Assembly (NCBI RefSeq): GCF_022747945.1
Contig: NZ_JALDST010000001.1
Span: 1,550,001 to 1,614,000 of the forward strand
Reading direction: 5' to 3'
Source: Micromonospora sp. R77
GTDB lineage: Bacteria; Actinomycetota; Actinomycetes; Mycobacteriales; Micromonosporaceae
Length of the DNA: 64,000 bases
Part shown: one piece after another, positions 36,828 to 45,807 of the stretch
Numbering within the stretch: position 1 is the stretch's first letter
Layout of the letters: each line of letters starts with the position of its first letter
Made by a program: the position numbers and the translations under genes
Notes under the pieces: model-generated
What the model was told of the DNA's origin: nothing
The model's input: only the letters and a program-made list of their open reading frames with translations
The model's database searches: none

Positions 36828-38225
36828 TCAGGCGATGTCGAGGCCGGGCTTCGACGGGGTCGGGCCGCCGGTGGGGGTGGTCGCCTCGTCCTCAACGGGC
36901 ACCCGGCGCAGCAGTCCCGGCCCGGCCGACGCGGCGGGTTCGTCCGACCCGCCATGTGCCTCGCCGGAAACCCGGCGCAGCAGTCCCGGCCCGACCGACG
37001 CCGGCGGGCCGACGGGCTCGGGAGCCTCGGGCAGCGCCTCTCCGCCCCTCGGCGCGAGCAGGTCGGGGTCGGTGGCGCCCGACCGGCCACCGGCCTCGGT
37101 CGACGGCAACGAGCCGCCCCGCTCCCCGGTACCCACCGGAACCGGAGCACCCCCGGGAGCCGGAACGACCCCGGGAGCCGGGGCCACCGCAGGAGCCGGG
37201 GCCACCGCGGGGACCGGAGCGACCGGCGGCAGGACCGCGCGTTCGGCCGGGCGCCCGTTGCTCCGCCGGGGTGAGGGCGCAGCCGGCAGCAGCCGGGGCG
37301 GTACGGCGGCCGGGGCGGAGACCGGCGCCAGCCCCGCCACCACGGTGTTGACGATCTCGGCCGCGTACGACCCGTCGGGGTCGTAGTCGGGGTCGAAGAC
37401 GGTGAGCTCGACGCCGAGGCAGTGCGGGGTGTCCACCAGGCCGGCGAGCAGGATCTCCAGCTCGGCGAAGGCGATGCCGCCCGGGTCGGGGGCGTCGACC
37501 GCCGGCATGACGGCGGGGTCGAGCACGTCCACGTCGATGTGCACCCAGTAGCCGGCGCAGTCGGCGAGCTGCTCGTGCGCCCACTGGGCGGTCCGCGCGG
37601 CGCCCTCCGCCCGCAGTGCCGGCACCGGCCGGGTGGTGATCCCGGCGGCCTGGAGGTCGAGCCGGTACTCGTCCTGGGCCCGGATGCCGAGGACCACCAC
37701 GTCGACGTCGCGGAAGTAGGGGCGGCGGCCCTCGATGGCGGCCAGGTCGGCCTGTCCCCGCCCGGTCACCAGGGCCAGGTCCTCCCCGGCCGCCGCGCCC
37801 ACGTACGAGGCGTTGCCGGGGTGCCGGAAGTCGGAGTGACCGTCGACGAAGACCAGCCCGATCCGGCCGCCGACCGCCTCACCGAGCCGGTGCATGGCCA
37901 GTGCCGAGCCGAGCAGCACCGAGCAGTCGCCGCCGAGCACCAGTGGGAACTCGCCGCGGTCGATGATGGCGCCGATCCGGTCGGCCAGCGTGACCGAATA
38001 GCCGGAGATCTCCCGGGCGTGGCAGACGCCGTCGCCGGGGCGCCAGTCACCCGGGTCGTACCGGGGCGGGGTGAGGCAGCCGGCGTCGCGGGCCCGCAGC
38101 CGGGCGAGCAGCTCGTGGTCGCGCAGCGCGCCCGGGGCCTTGGCGCAGCCGGGCACCGAGGTGGCGGTGGGCGGCCGCAGGCCGAGGTTGGTGGGCGCGT
38201 CGAGGACGGCGATCCGGCGCATCAT
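36828..38225 (-). CDS. arginase/agmatinase (ureohydrolase) family protein with Pro-rich C-terminal tail
   Basis: 465 residues. Residues ~1-300 are a ureohydrolase fold with the binuclear metal motifs: [31 protein letters not shown] and [20 protein letters not shown]. The usual GGDH is GGDC-S here, so one metal ligand differs; with the other Asp/His ligands intact, hydrolysis of a guanidino substrate is plausible but the substrate is unknown. Residues ~300-465 are a Pro/Ala/Val-rich tail ([12 protein letters not shown]) with two copies of [11 protein letters not shown] 38225, followed by a second ATG, has GGGAG nearby. The thioredoxin-like gene lies just upstream in the same direction. Confidence 0.85.
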   Translation of the reverse strand: MMRRIAVLDAPTNLGLRPPTATSVPGCAKAPGALRDHELLARLRARDAGCLTPPRYDPGDWRPGDGVCHAREISGYSVTLADRIGAIIDRGEFPLVLGGDCSVLLGSALAMHRLGEAVGGRIGLVFVDGHSDFRHPGNASYVGAAAGEDLALVTGRGQADLAAIEGRRPYFRDVDVVVLGIRAQDEYRLDLQAAGITTRPVPALRAEGAARTAQWAHEQLADCAGYWVHIDVDVLDPAVMPAVDAPDPGGIAFAELEILLAGLVDTPHCLGVELTVFDPDYDPDGSYAAEIVNTVVAGLAPVSAPAAVPPRLLPAAPSPRRSNGRPAERAVLPPVAPVPAVAPAPAVAPAPGVVPAPGGAPVPVGTGERGGSLPSTEAGGRSGATDPDLLAPRGGEALPEAPEPVGPPASVGPGLLRRVSGEAHGGSDEPAASAGPGLLRRVPVEDEATTPTGGPTPSKPGLDIA

Positions 38226-38289
38226 GGGCTCCCGTCCTCGATGGTGGGCGGGCCGGCCGGAACGCCGGCCCGCGCTGACGTGCGTGGAC

Positions 38290-39209
38290 TCAGAACAGGG
38301 CGCTGGCCAGGGCCCGGCGCGCCGAGGCGACGGCGGGGTCCTCCGGTCCGGCGATGGTGAAGAGGCTGACCAGGTGCTGGCGTACCTTTTCCCGGTCGTC
38401 GCCGGCGGTCCGCCGGACCAGGCCGACGAGCCGGCGGTAGGCCTGCTCGGCCATGCCGCTGAGCACCTCGATGTCGGCGGCGAGGAGCTGCGCCTCGACG
38501 TCGTCGGGGCGCCCTCGGCGGCGGTGAGCGCGGCCTGCGGGTCGGCGCCGGCGACCCGGCGGGCCAGGCCGACCTGGGCGAGGCCGGCCTCGGCCGCCGC
38601 GTCCGCCGGGGTCTCGGCCAGGATCTTCTTGTACGCCCGCTCGGCGGCGTCCAGGTCGCCGCTCATCAGCGCGTCGTCGGCCTCGTCGAGGCGGGGGTCC
38701 TCCGGCTCGGTGACGGCGACGCCGCCGGCCTTGAGCACCGCACCGATCCACTGGCGGAGCTGGGCCTCCGGCACCACGCCGGAGAAGGCGTCGATCGGCT
38801 GGCCGCCGACCACCGCGTAGACCATCGGGATGCCCTGCACCCGGAACATCTGGGCGATCCTCGGGTTGGCGTCCACGTCGACCTTGGCCAGCACCCACGC
38901 GCCGTCGCCCTCGGCGGCGAGCCGCTCCAGCACCGGGGAGAGCTGCTTGCACGGCTCGCACCACTCGGCCCAGAAGTCGACGATCACCGGGGTGCTGAGG
39001 GATCGCTCCAGCACCTCCGACTGGAATGTCGCCTCGGACACGTCGATCACGGCCACCCCGCCGCCGCCGGCGGGTGCGCCCGGAAGGCCGGTGGGCGGCC
39101 CGGACTGGGTCGGTGTGGTGGGACGGGCAGGGGCCGGAGTGCTGCGCAGCGCGCTGAGGTCGACCGCGCCGCGGGTGAAGATCGACGAGGTGATCCGTGG
39201 GTCGCTCAT
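38290..39209 (-). pseudogene. thioredoxin-TPR protein (CnoX/YbbN-like), frameshifted
   Basis: About 306 residues after repair. A disordered Pro/Thr N-terminus (~1-45), a thioredoxin domain (~50-160) with [23 protein letters not shown] (WCEPC active site) and [10 protein letters not shown], then TPR-like helices ([24 protein letters not shown]) continuing in another frame ([28 protein letters not shown] ... [10 protein letters not shown]). The break falls at the four-base run 38506-38509; one extra base restores the frame. The domain order matches chaperone-holdase/redox proteins of the YbbN family, cytoplasmic. Sequencing error is quite possible. Confidence 0.85.
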
Positions 39210-39291
39210 GGTTACCTAGTCTCGCACGTGTGCCGCGCAACTCAGATCAACCGCGACGGCGACAGTTGCAACTCTCACGCCTGGCCAGATG

Positions 39292-39343
39292 CAAGGAGGG
39301 GCCCCTTGTTAACACCCGTCTGTTAACAAGGGGCCCCTCCTTG
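39292..39343. terminator. 23-bp perfect palindrome after icmA
   Basis: Arms 39292-39314 and 39321-39343 are exact complements around a 6-nt loop; the arm contains GGAGGGGCCCCTTGTTAAC. It begins 3 nt after the icmA stop and so acts as its terminator, but its size and exactness suggest a dispersed repeat. Confidence 0.75.
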
Positions 39344-39346
39344 TCG

Positions 39347-41035
39347 TCAGAAGCGGGCGGGCTCGCGGTAGACGCCCCACTCGGCGCGCAGCGCGTCGCA
39401 GATCTCGCCGAGGGTGGCCTCGGCGCGGACCGCGTCGAGCATGGCGGGGATCATGTTGCCGTCGGTCCGGCCGACCTCGACCATGCGGGCGATGGCGGCC
39501 TTGACCGCCGCGTCGTCCCGGGCGGTCTTGCGCTCGGCCAGCACCCGGCGCTGCTCCAGCTCCACCTCGTGCGAGATGCGCAGGATCTCCAGGTCCTTGG
39601 CGAGGGTGCCGGTGTGGCAGTTGACCCCGACGATCCGCTTGTCGCCCTTCTCCAGCGCCTGCTGGTAGACGAAGGCGGACTCGGCGATGTGGCCGGTGAA
39701 CCAGCCGTCCTCGATGCCGCGCAGGATGCCGGAGGTCATCGGGCCGATCTGGTGCGGGCCCTCGCCACCGAGCTGGCGGATCCGGGCGAAGATCTCTTCC
39801 GCCTCCGCCTCGATGGAGTCGGTGAGCGCCTCGACGTACCAGGAGCCGCCGAGCGGGTCGGCCACGTTGACCACGCCGGTCTCCTCCATCAGCACCTGCT
39901 GGGTACGCAGGGCGATCTCGGCGGACTCGTCGGTGGGCAGCGCGAGGGTCTCGTCCAGGGCGTTGGTGTGCAGCGAGTTGGTGCCGCCGAGCACCGCGGC
40001 CAGCGCCTCGACGGCGGTGCGGACCACGTTGTTGACCGGCTGCTGGGCGGTCAGCGACACTCCGGCGGTCTGCGTGTGGAACCGCAGCCAGAGCGCCTTC
40101 TCGCTGGTGGCCCCGTAGACGTCGCGCAGCCAGCGGGCCCAGATCCGGCGGGCCGCGCGGAACTTGGCGATCTCCTCGAAGAAGTCCACGTGGGAGTCGA
40201 AGAAGAAGCTCAGGCCGGGGGCGAAGACGTTGACGTCCAGCCCGCGCGACAGGCCCAGCTCGACGTACCCGAACCCGTCGGCGAGGGTGTACGCCAGCTC
40301 CTGCGCGGCGGTCGCGCCGGCCTCGCGGATGTGGTAGCCGGAGACGGAGAGCGGCTTGTAGCGCGGGATCTCGGCGGCGCAGTACTCCATCAGGTCGCCG
40401 ATGAGGCGCAGGTGCGGCTCGGGGTCGAAGAGCCACTCCTTCTGCGCGATGTACTCCTTGAAGATGTCGGTCTGCAGCGTGCCGTCCAGCCTGGACAGGT
40501 CGGCGCCCTGCCGCTCGGCGGCGACCAGGTACATGCAGAAGACCGGCACGGCCGGACCGGAGATGGTCATCGAGGTGGTCACGCCGGCCAGGTCGATGCC
40601 GTCGAAGAGCACCTCCATGTCGGCGGCCGAGTCGATGGCCACGCCGCAGTGCCCGACCTCGCCGAGCGCCTGCGGGTCGTCCGAGTCGCGGCCCATCAGG
40701 GTGGGCATGTCGAAGGCGACGGAGAGCCCCCCGCCGCCCGCGCCGAGGATCATCTTGTAGCGCTCGTTGGTCTGCTGGGCGTTGCCGAAGCCGGCGAACT
40801 GCCGGATGGTCCAGGTCCGCCCGCGGTAGCCGGTCGGGTGGAGCCCCCGGGTGTACGGGAACTCGCCCGGCCAGCCGATCCGCTCGAAGCCCGGGTACGC
40901 GGTGCCCTCGGGCGGGCCGTACACCGGCTCCACGGGCGTTCCGGACAGGGTGGTGAAGTCGGCGTCCCGCTTGCGCGCGGCGTCGTACCGGGCCTGCCAG
41001 CGTGCCCGTCCGGCGGCGATCTCGTCGGCGTTCAT
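39347..41035 (-). CDS. icmA: isobutyryl-CoA mutase-type large subunit
   Basis: 562 residues, no B12-binding domain, the size of IcmA (radical B12 acyl-CoA mutase large subunit). TIM-barrel blocks: [71 protein letters not shown] and [15 protein letters not shown]. Two substrate-determining positions follow isobutyryl-CoA mutase, not methylmalonyl-CoA mutase: Phe80 and Gln198 in this protein (Tyr and Arg in MCM). Reaction: reversible butyryl-CoA/isobutyryl-CoA rearrangement, needing a separate B12-binding small subunit not found here. ATG 41035 follows GAGGAGGAG. A TetR-type operator lies 52-70 bp upstream. Confidence 0.9.
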   Translation of the reverse strand: MNADEIAAGRARWQARYDAARKRDADFTTLSGTPVEPVYGPPEGTAYPGFERIGWPGEFPYTRGLHPTGYRGRTWTIRQFAGFGNAQQTNERYKMILGAGGGGLSVAFDMPTLMGRDSDDPQALGEVGHCGVAIDSAADMEVLFDGIDLAGVTTSMTISGPAVPVFCMYLVAAERQGADLSRLDGTLQTDIFKEYIAQKEWLFDPEPHLRLIGDLMEYCAAEIPRYKPLSVSGYHIREAGATAAQELAYTLADGFGYVELGLSRGLDVNVFAPGLSFFFDSHVDFFEEIAKFRAARRIWARWLRDVYGATSEKALWLRFHTQTAGVSLTAQQPVNNVVRTAVEALAAVLGGTNSLHTNALDETLALPTDESAEIALRTQQVLMEETGVVNVADPLGGSWYVEALTDSIEAEAEEIFARIRQLGGEGPHQIGPMTSGILRGIEDGWFTGHIAESAFVYQQALEKGDKRIVGVNCHTGTLAKDLEILRISHEVELEQRRVLAERKTARDDAAVKAAIARMVEVGRTDGNMIPAMLDAVRAEATLGEICDALRAEWGVYREPARF

Positions 41036-41087
41036 GCGCGGGGCTCCTCCTCGAGTCCTCGACTGGACCCCGAGTGTAGAACGACAA

Positions 41088-41105
41088 CCTGAACGATCGC
41101 TAAGG
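41088..41105. promoter_or_regulatory. acyl-CoA operator site 1 (icmA)
   Basis: CCTGAACGATCGCTAAGG, an imperfect inverted repeat of CCTkArCG half-sites. Reads CCTTAGCGATCGTTCAGG toward icmA. The same sequence recurs with few changes at four other places in this window. Confidence 0.7.
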
Positions 41106-41127
41106 CAACTCACTCACCCACCCCCCC

Positions 41128-41502
41128 TTGTGCCCTCCCCTCGCCCACCAGCCGCAGCGGATGCGCCGGGCCACCACGCCCGGCGACCGGGTCCTGGCCT
41201 ACGTGGCGGCCAACCTCCACCTGGTCGCCAAGGGCGAGCACGGGGTCGTCCGCGGGCTGTCGGCGATCGCCTCCCCGGAAGTGCTCGCCGAGCCCAGCGG
41301 TCGGCTCCACGAACAGCTGCGCGCCCCGCTCGTGGCGGCCCTCGCCGAGCACGGCGCACCCGACCCGACCGGCACCGCCGAACTCATCCAGGCGATCGTC
41401 TACACCGCCTCCTACATGATCGAGAACTGCGTCGGGGAGGCCAAGGCCCGCTCGCTCGCGCGTGGGCTGCTGGAGCCGTACCTGCGGCAACCGACCGGCT
41501 GA
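41128..41502 (+). pseudogene. TetR-family regulator remnant, ligand-binding half only
   Basis: Only ~124 residues remain, matching the C-terminal ligand/dimer half of a TetR regulator (GDRVLAYVAANLHLVAKGEHGVVRGLSAI ... LIQAIVYTASYMIENCVGEAKARSLARGLLEPYL). The N-terminal helix-turn-helix (~70 residues) is absent: the DNA directly upstream is the icmA operator and C-rich junk (41106-41127), leaving no room before icmA. The natural arrangement would be a divergent tetR-icmA pair. A GTG at 41128 could still start a truncated peptide without DNA binding. Confidence 0.65.
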
Positions 41503-41561
41503 CCGCAAACGTCCCCGGGCGGCGGAATCCGGTCGTCCCATTCGGAACGGTGCGGTCCGGA

Positions 41562-41819
41562 TCAGGTGTAGAGCACCAGGTGCCAGTGCGGCGTGTGGGT
41601 GGCGGAATAGTTGCACGCGTAGTCGCGGTACGGCGAGTTCGGCTGATCGACCGCATTGCTTCCAGCCTGGTAGCAGGCGGTGCTGGAGGTGAACCAGCCG
41701 CCGTTCACCGTGCTGGCGCTCGCGGCTGCCGCCGTCGTCGCCAACGTCAGCGACACGGCGCCGACGACGAGCGCGCCGGAAACGCCGAGCCGGGTGGCCA
41801 TTGTTCCGATTCTAGTCAC
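41562..41819 (-). CDS. small secreted peptide with two cysteines
   Basis: 85 residues. A signal peptide (~1-36; LVVGAVSLTLATTAAAASAS) then ~49 mature residues with an aromatic/Cys pattern (GGWFTSSTACYQAGSNAVDQ and DYACNYSATHTPHWHLVLYT); the two Cys probably form a disulfide. GTG 41819 has AGGAAAGG at good spacing and a well-formed promoter upstream; ATG 41801 is possible. Composition is less GC-biased in the mature part than its neighbours. No named family recognised; looks like an exported small protein of unknown function. Confidence 0.7.
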   Translation of the reverse strand: MTRIGTMATRLGVSGALVVGAVSLTLATTAAAASASTVNGGWFTSSTACYQAGSNAVDQPNSPYRDYACNYSATHTPHWHLVLYT

Positions 41820-41900
41820 GGTATGCCTTTCCTGCCTCGATTCGGAGACCGCGCCCCGCGCGACAGAATGCGTCCGGGTCCGAGATCAGTTCGTCGTTCC

Positions 41901-41929
41901 TGTATACACGGGTACATCGCGGCATTCAA
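41901..41929 (-). promoter_or_regulatory. promoter of the small secreted peptide gene
   Basis: Minus strand TTGAAT (41924-41929) and TATACA (41901-41906) separated by 17 bases; transcription would start near 41894, about 75 nt before the GTG. The surrounding 41880-41945 is AT-richer than the window average. Confidence 0.55.
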
Positions 41930-41996
41930 GACTGGCAATGCGTCGCCCGTGAAAGGAAGGTGGCGTCCACCGCCGTCCGGCTCACCACCCCGGGTC

Positions 41997-42158
41997 GGAC
42001 AGGGTGGTGAAGTCCGCGTCCCGCCTGCGCGCGGCGTCGTACGGGCCTGCCCGCGCGCTCGTCCGGCGGCGATCTCGTCGGCGTTCATCCGCGGGGCTCC
42101 TCCTCGGCTCCTCGCCTGGAGTCCGCTTGTGGAACGCCTGCCTGAACGATCGCCAAGG
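41997..42158 (-). pseudogene. decayed duplicate of the icmA 5' region
   Basis: 162 bp that align with 40943-41105 (icmA first ~31 codons, ribosome site and operator) at roughly 85% identity. It can still be read as [16 protein letters not shown] before indels destroy the frame. The duplicate includes the operator copy CCTGAACGATCGCCAAGG. The rest of the copied gene is missing, so this is a non-coding relic. Confidence 0.8.
42141..42158. promoter_or_regulatory. acyl-CoA operator site 2 (in the icmA relic)
   Basis: CCTGAACGATCGCCAAGG, one base different from site 1. No intact gene starts beside it; it may still titrate the regulator. Confidence 0.55.
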
Positions 42159-42183
42159 ATGTTCGTACCGGCCGGTAACCGGG

Positions 42184-42597
42184 TCAGGTCGAGGGCACCG
42201 CCGGACCGCCCAGGGCCACGTCGTCCACCCGGATGTTGATCTCGTCGACCCGCAGCCCGTACGCCTCGACCGCCGACGTCACCGCGGCCCGGACGCCGTC
42301 GGTCACCTCGGGCACCGGCCGGCCGCCGTCGATCACCAGCACCAGGTTGACCACGGCGGCCCCGTTCGTGACGTGCGCCGAGCAGCCCCGCCGCGCGTCG
42401 CCCACCTGGTCCAGCCCGACCCGGTCGAGCACCGCGTTGAAGAACCGGGCCACGTCGCCGCCCAGCTCGGCCACCCCGGGCACCGACTTCGCGGCGGCCA
42501 CCGCGATCTTCTCCACCACCTCGTCGGAGACGTGCGTCGCGCCGCCCGCCACCGCGCTCGGCACCACCGACAGCTCCTGGGTCGCCTCGTCCGCCAT
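42184..42597 (-). CDS. Asp23/Gls24 family envelope stress protein
   Basis: 137 residues of the Asp23/Gls24 (DUF322) family: GGATHVSDEVVEKIAVAAAKSVPGVAELGG, GCSAHVTNGAAVVNLVLVIDGGRPVPEVTDGVRAAVTSAVEAYGLRVDEINIRVDDV. Such proteins attach to the membrane through an AmaP-like partner or act in envelope stress; no partner gene is near. ATG 42597 has GGGGAG five bases upstream; the open frame extends back without support. It follows meaB by 72 bp in the same direction. Confidence 0.88.
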   Translation of the reverse strand: MADEATQELSVVPSAVAGGATHVSDEVVEKIAVAAAKSVPGVAELGGDVARFFNAVLDRVGLDQVGDARRGCSAHVTNGAAVVNLVLVIDGGRPVPEVTDGVRAAVTSAVEAYGLRVDEINIRVDDVALGGPAVPST

Positions 42598-42669
42598 GCT
42601 CTCCCCACAACGTCGCACCGCCCCACGGGTGCCGTGAGGCGGTGCGAGCGTACTAGGTGGACGGCGCGT

Positions 42670-43674
42670 TCAGGAGCCGAGCTGCGCCAGCAGTTCGTCG
42701 GCCGCCGCGTACGGGTCGAGTGCGCCCTGCGCCACCTTCGCGGCGAGCGTCGGCAGTTCCGTACCGTCGCGCAGCGAACCGATCCGGGCGCGCAGCGCGC
42801 CGAGCGCGATGGCCTCGATCTCGGCGGCGGCCCGCGTCTCCCGGCGGCGGCGCAGCTCGTCGTGCTGCTCCAGCCAGCCGCGGTGCTTGTCGATGGCGGC
42901 GGCGATGTCGTCGATGCCCTCGCCCCGGGCGGCGATCGACCGGACCACCTGCGGTCGCCACTCCCCCGGGCCGCGCTCGCCCAGCGCGATCATGCCCTGG
43001 ATGTCGCGGACGGTGGCGTCGGCGCCGTCCCGGTCGGCCTTGTTGACCACGAAGACGTCGGCGATCTCCAGGATGCCGGCCTTGACCGCCTGGATCGCGT
43101 CGCCCATGCCGGGGGCGAGCAGCACCAGCGTGGTGTCCGCGAGGGAGGCCACCTCGACCTCCGCCTGGCCGACGCCGACGGTCTCCACCAGCACCACGTC
43201 GCAGCCGGCGCCCTCCAGCACGCGGACCGCCTGCGGCGTCGCCGCGGAGAGCCCGCCGAGGTGGCCCCGGCTGGACATCGAGCGGATGTAGACGCCCGGG
43301 TCGGTGGCGTGGTCCTGCATCCGGACCCGGTCGCCGAGGATCGCCCCGCCGGTGAACGGGCTGGACGGGTCGATGGCCAGCACCCCGACCCGGTGGCCGC
43401 GCGCCCGCAGCGCCCGGACCAGCTCGTTGGTGGTGGTGGACTTGCCCACGCCCGGCGAGCCGGTCAGGCCGACCACCTGGGCCTGGCCGGCGTACGGCGC
43501 GAGGGCCGCCGCGACCTGCGGCAGCACCTCGTCGCCGGACTCGACCAGGGTGATCAGCCGGGCCACCGCGCGGGGGTCACCGTCGCGGGCCCGTTCCACC
43601 AGCATGGGTACGTCCCGACTGCGGCGCACCGATCCGGTGGCCGCCGTCGGGGCGTGGTCGACCGCTTCGCTCAC
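42670..43674 (-). CDS. meaB: B12-mutase chaperone GTPase MeaB
   Basis: About 334 residues of the G3E GTPase MeaB/ArgK that gates cobalamin loading and protects acyl-CoA mutases. Walker A is VVGLTGSPGVGKSTTTNELV; other motifs are LAIDPSSPFTGGAILGDRVRM, SMSSRGHLGG, DVVLVETVGVGQAEVEV and FVVNKADRDG, plus the C-terminal helical dimer arm. GTG 43674 (VSEAVDHAPTA) leaves 46 bp after the thiolase stop; an earlier GTG at 43737 would overlap it by 17 bp. Probably co-transcribed with thiolase. Likely serves the IcmA- and MeaA-type mutases of this window. Confidence 0.92.
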   Translation of the reverse strand: MSEAVDHAPTAATGSVRRSRDVPMLVERARDGDPRAVARLITLVESGDEVLPQVAAALAPYAGQAQVVGLTGSPGVGKSTTTNELVRALRARGHRVGVLAIDPSSPFTGGAILGDRVRMQDHATDPGVYIRSMSSRGHLGGLSAATPQAVRVLEGAGCDVVLVETVGVGQAEVEVASLADTTLVLLAPGMGDAIQAVKAGILEIADVFVVNKADRDGADATVRDIQGMIALGERGPGEWRPQVVRSIAARGEGIDDIAAAIDKHRGWLEQHDELRRRRETRAAAEIEAIALGALRARIGSLRDGTELPTLAAKVAQGALDPYAAADELLAQLGS

Positions 43675-43720
43675 TGCACCACTCTCGCTCAGTACCGCCG
43701 AGGCTCGCCGGACGGGGTCG

Positions 43721-44917
43721 TCACTCGGTCTCGGCACCGGTGGGCACGTGAATGATCAGCGCGTCGCCCTGACCGCCGCCGCCGCAGAGCGCCGCCGCGC
43801 CGGTGCCGCCACCGCGCCGCTTCAGCTCCAGCGCGAGGGTGAGCACCAGCCGGGCCCCGGACATGCCGATCGGGTGGCCCAGTGCGATCGCGCCGCCGTT
43901 GACGTTGATCTTGTCGGTGCTGATCCCGAGGTCCCGCGCGGACTGGATGCCGACCTGCGCGAACGCCTCGTTGATCTCGATCAGGTCGAGGTCGTCGACG
44001 CTCAGGCCGCCCTTCTTCAGGGCGTGCTGGATGGCGTTGGACGGCTGCGAGTGCAGGGAGTTGTCCGGGCCGGCCACGTTGCCGTGCGCGCCGATCTCGG
44101 CGAGCCAGGTCAGCCCCAGCTCCTTGGCCTTCGCCTTGCTCATCACGACCACCGCGGCGGCGCCGTCGGAGATCGGCGAGGAGCTGCCGGCGGTGATGGT
44201 GCCGTCCTTGGCGAACGCCGGGCGCAGCTTGGCCAGCGACTCGGCGGTGGTGTCCGGGCGGATGCCCTCGTCCTCGCTGATCACCAGCGGGTCGCCCTTG
44301 CGCTGCGGGATGATCACCGGGGTGATCTCGTCGGCGAAGTGGCCGTTCTTCTGGGCGGCGGCGGCGCGCTGGTGGCTGGCGGCGGAGAAGGCGTCCTGCT
44401 CCTCGCGGGTGATGCCGTGCTTCGCGCCGAGCCGCTCGGTGGACTCGCCCATCGAGCAGCAGTCCCAGGCGTCGGTGAGCCCGTCGAGGGCCATGTGGTC
44501 GGAGATCGTGACGTCGCCGTACTTGTAGCCGGTGCGCTGGCCGCGCAGCAGGTGCGGGGCGTTGGTCATCGACTCCATGCCGCCGGCCACCACGATGTCG
44601 AACTCGCCGGCCCGGATGAGCTGGTCGGCCAGGGCGATCGCGTCCAGGCCGGAGAGGCAGACCTTGTTGATGGTCAGCGCCGGCACGGACATCGGGATGC
44701 CCGCCTCCACGGCCGCCTGGCGAGCCGGGATCTGGCCGGTGCCGGCCTGGAGCACCTGTCCCATGATCACGTACTGCACCTGGTCGGGGGCGACGCCGGC
44801 CCGCTCCAGTGCGGCCTTGATGGCCACCCCGCCGAGCTTCGTCGCCGGGAGGTCCTTGAGGTTGCCGAGCAGGCGCCCCATGGGGGTCCGCGCGCCGCTG
44901 ACGATCACCGAAGCCAT
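43721..44917 (-). CDS. acetyl-CoA C-acetyltransferase (thiolase)
   Basis: 398 residues of biosynthetic thiolase that condenses two acetyl-CoA to acetoacetyl-CoA, the entry to the ethylmalonyl-CoA pathway. Catalytic motifs: acyl-Cys in [45 protein letters not shown] with the base His, and [13 protein letters not shown] with the second Cys. GGAGG lies six bases before ATG 44917. Divergent from mce over a 63-bp gap holding an acyl-CoA operator; followed by meaB. Function is firm; naming (atoB/phaA/fadA) is not. Confidence 0.95.
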   Translation of the reverse strand: MASVIVSGARTPMGRLLGNLKDLPATKLGGVAIKAALERAGVAPDQVQYVIMGQVLQAGTGQIPARQAAVEAGIPMSVPALTINKVCLSGLDAIALADQLIRAGEFDIVVAGGMESMTNAPHLLRGQRTGYKYGDVTISDHMALDGLTDAWDCCSMGESTERLGAKHGITREEQDAFSAASHQRAAAAQKNGHFADEITPVIIPQRKGDPLVISEDEGIRPDTTAESLAKLRPAFAKDGTITAGSSSPISDGAAAVVVMSKAKAKELGLTWLAEIGAHGNVAGPDNSLHSQPSNAIQHALKKGGLSVDDLDLIEINEAFAQVGIQSARDLGISTDKINVNGGAIALGHPIGMSGARLVLTLALELKRRGGGTGAAALCGGGGQGDALIIHVPTGAETE

Positions 44918-44950
44918 TGCCTGCCTCCGAGGGGGGTGCCGACCTGTACG

Positions 44951-44968
44951 CCTTAACGATTGTTCGGT
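44951..44968. promoter_or_regulatory. acyl-CoA operator site 3 (thiolase-mce)
   Basis: CCTTAACGATTGTTCGGT, matching site 1 (reverse complement CCTTAGCGATCGTTCAGG) at 14 of 18 positions, in the divergent gap between thiolase and mce; it can serve both genes. Confidence 0.65.
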
Positions 44969-44974
44969 CAGACT
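44969..44974 (+). promoter_or_regulatory. candidate -10 box of a leaderless mce transcript
   Basis: CAGACT with six bases to the mce ATG and no Shine-Dalgarno sequence; the same spacing as the TAGACT before the aldehyde dehydrogenase and TACCCT before nucS. Confidence 0.4.
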
Positions 44975-44980
44975 AGCGCC

Positions 44981-45451
44981 ATGGCTGAGAACTCCCCCGT
45001 CGAGCCCGCTGCGGACTACGTCACAGACATCGGGCTGCGCCGCATCGACCACGTCGGGATCGCCGTCGCCGACCTGGACGCCGCGATCGACTTCTACCGC
45101 CGCACCTTCGGGATGCGCTGCGTACACACCGAGACGAACGCCGAGCAGGGCGTCCGGGAGGCGATGCTGGCCGTCGGCCCGACCGCCGAGGGCGGCTACC
45201 TGCAGCTGCTCGCCCCGCTCTCCCCGGAGTCCACCATCGCGAAGTTCCTGGACCGCAACGGGCCGGGGGTGCAGCAGGTCGCGTACACGGTGGCGGACAT
45301 CGACGCGGCCTGCAAGGCGCTGCGCGACCGGGGCGTCCGGGTGCTCTACGAGACCCCGAAGCGCGGCACCGCCGGCTCCCGGGTCAACTTCGTCCACCCG
45401 AAGGACGCCGGCGGCGTCCTGGTCGAACTGGTCGAGCCCGCCGACCACTGA
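44981..45451 (+). CDS. mce: methylmalonyl-CoA epimerase
   Basis: 156 residues of the VOC fold that epimerises (2R)/(2S)-methylmalonyl-CoA and, in this pathway, ethylmalonyl-CoA. Metal and base residues are in the usual places: [54 protein letters not shown] and [11 protein letters not shown] 44981 gives the usual N-terminus. No ribosome site is visible, consistent with a leaderless mRNA. Divergent from thiolase, followed by a hairpin and then ccr. Confidence 0.93.
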   Translation: MAENSPVEPAADYVTDIGLRRIDHVGIAVADLDAAIDFYRRTFGMRCVHTETNAEQGVREAMLAVGPTAEGGYLQLLAPLSPESTIAKFLDRNGPGVQQVAYTVADIDAACKALRDRGVRVLYETPKRGTAGSRVNFVHPKDAGGVLVELVEPADH

Positions 45452-45464
45452 CCCCCGCCGCGCT

Positions 45465-45519
45465 CGGCAACGGGTGCGTTTCTGGTCGCTCGGACGACCG
45501 GAGACGCACCCGTTTGCCG
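45465..45519. terminator. hairpin after mce
   Basis: CGGCAACGGGTGCGTTTCTG pairs with its near complement (45495-45519) with one bulge and two wobble pairs, loop of 6 nt. A ~24-bp arm; may be another dispersed palindrome acting as a terminator. Confidence 0.55.
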
Positions 45520-45657
45520 TCACCGCGGAGTTCGTCGGGAGCTGGCGGGACGGACAGCTTCCCGAACAGTGGGAAGAGGCGCGGCAGTGCGCGGTTCCGC
45601 GTTCCCACGGACAGCTCCACGCATCGGTCGATGCAGTTTTTCACACAGGACTTCCGA

Positions 45658-45675
45658 CCCTAGCTACCGTTCAGT
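45658..45675. promoter_or_regulatory. acyl-CoA operator site 4 (ccr)
   Basis: CCCTAGCTACCGTTCAGT, 14 of 18 matches to site 1 read in the same sense (CCTTAGCGATCGTTCAGG), 133 bp before the ccr start. Confidence 0.5.
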
Positions 45676-45807
45676 AACGTCCGCCCTCACAGGAGCGGCG
45701 ACCGGTGCGGATGTGTCGATCACCGACATGGCGGTCCCGGCGTACCGGCGCCGACTATGGCAGCACCGCCCCCGCCCGACGCGGGTGCGGAGGAACGGGA
45801 GGGCACC

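Noticed and set aside
39292..39343. Mobile-element terminal repeat
   Set aside because: No transposase or target duplication nearby; treated as a palindrome/terminator.
41128..41502. Complete TetR regulator
   Set aside because: No helix-turn-helix can be encoded upstream before icmA begins.
45757..45807. ATG start for ccr
   Set aside because: The GTG at 45808 has GGGAGGG at good distance and the family N-terminus; the extra 17 residues do not match.
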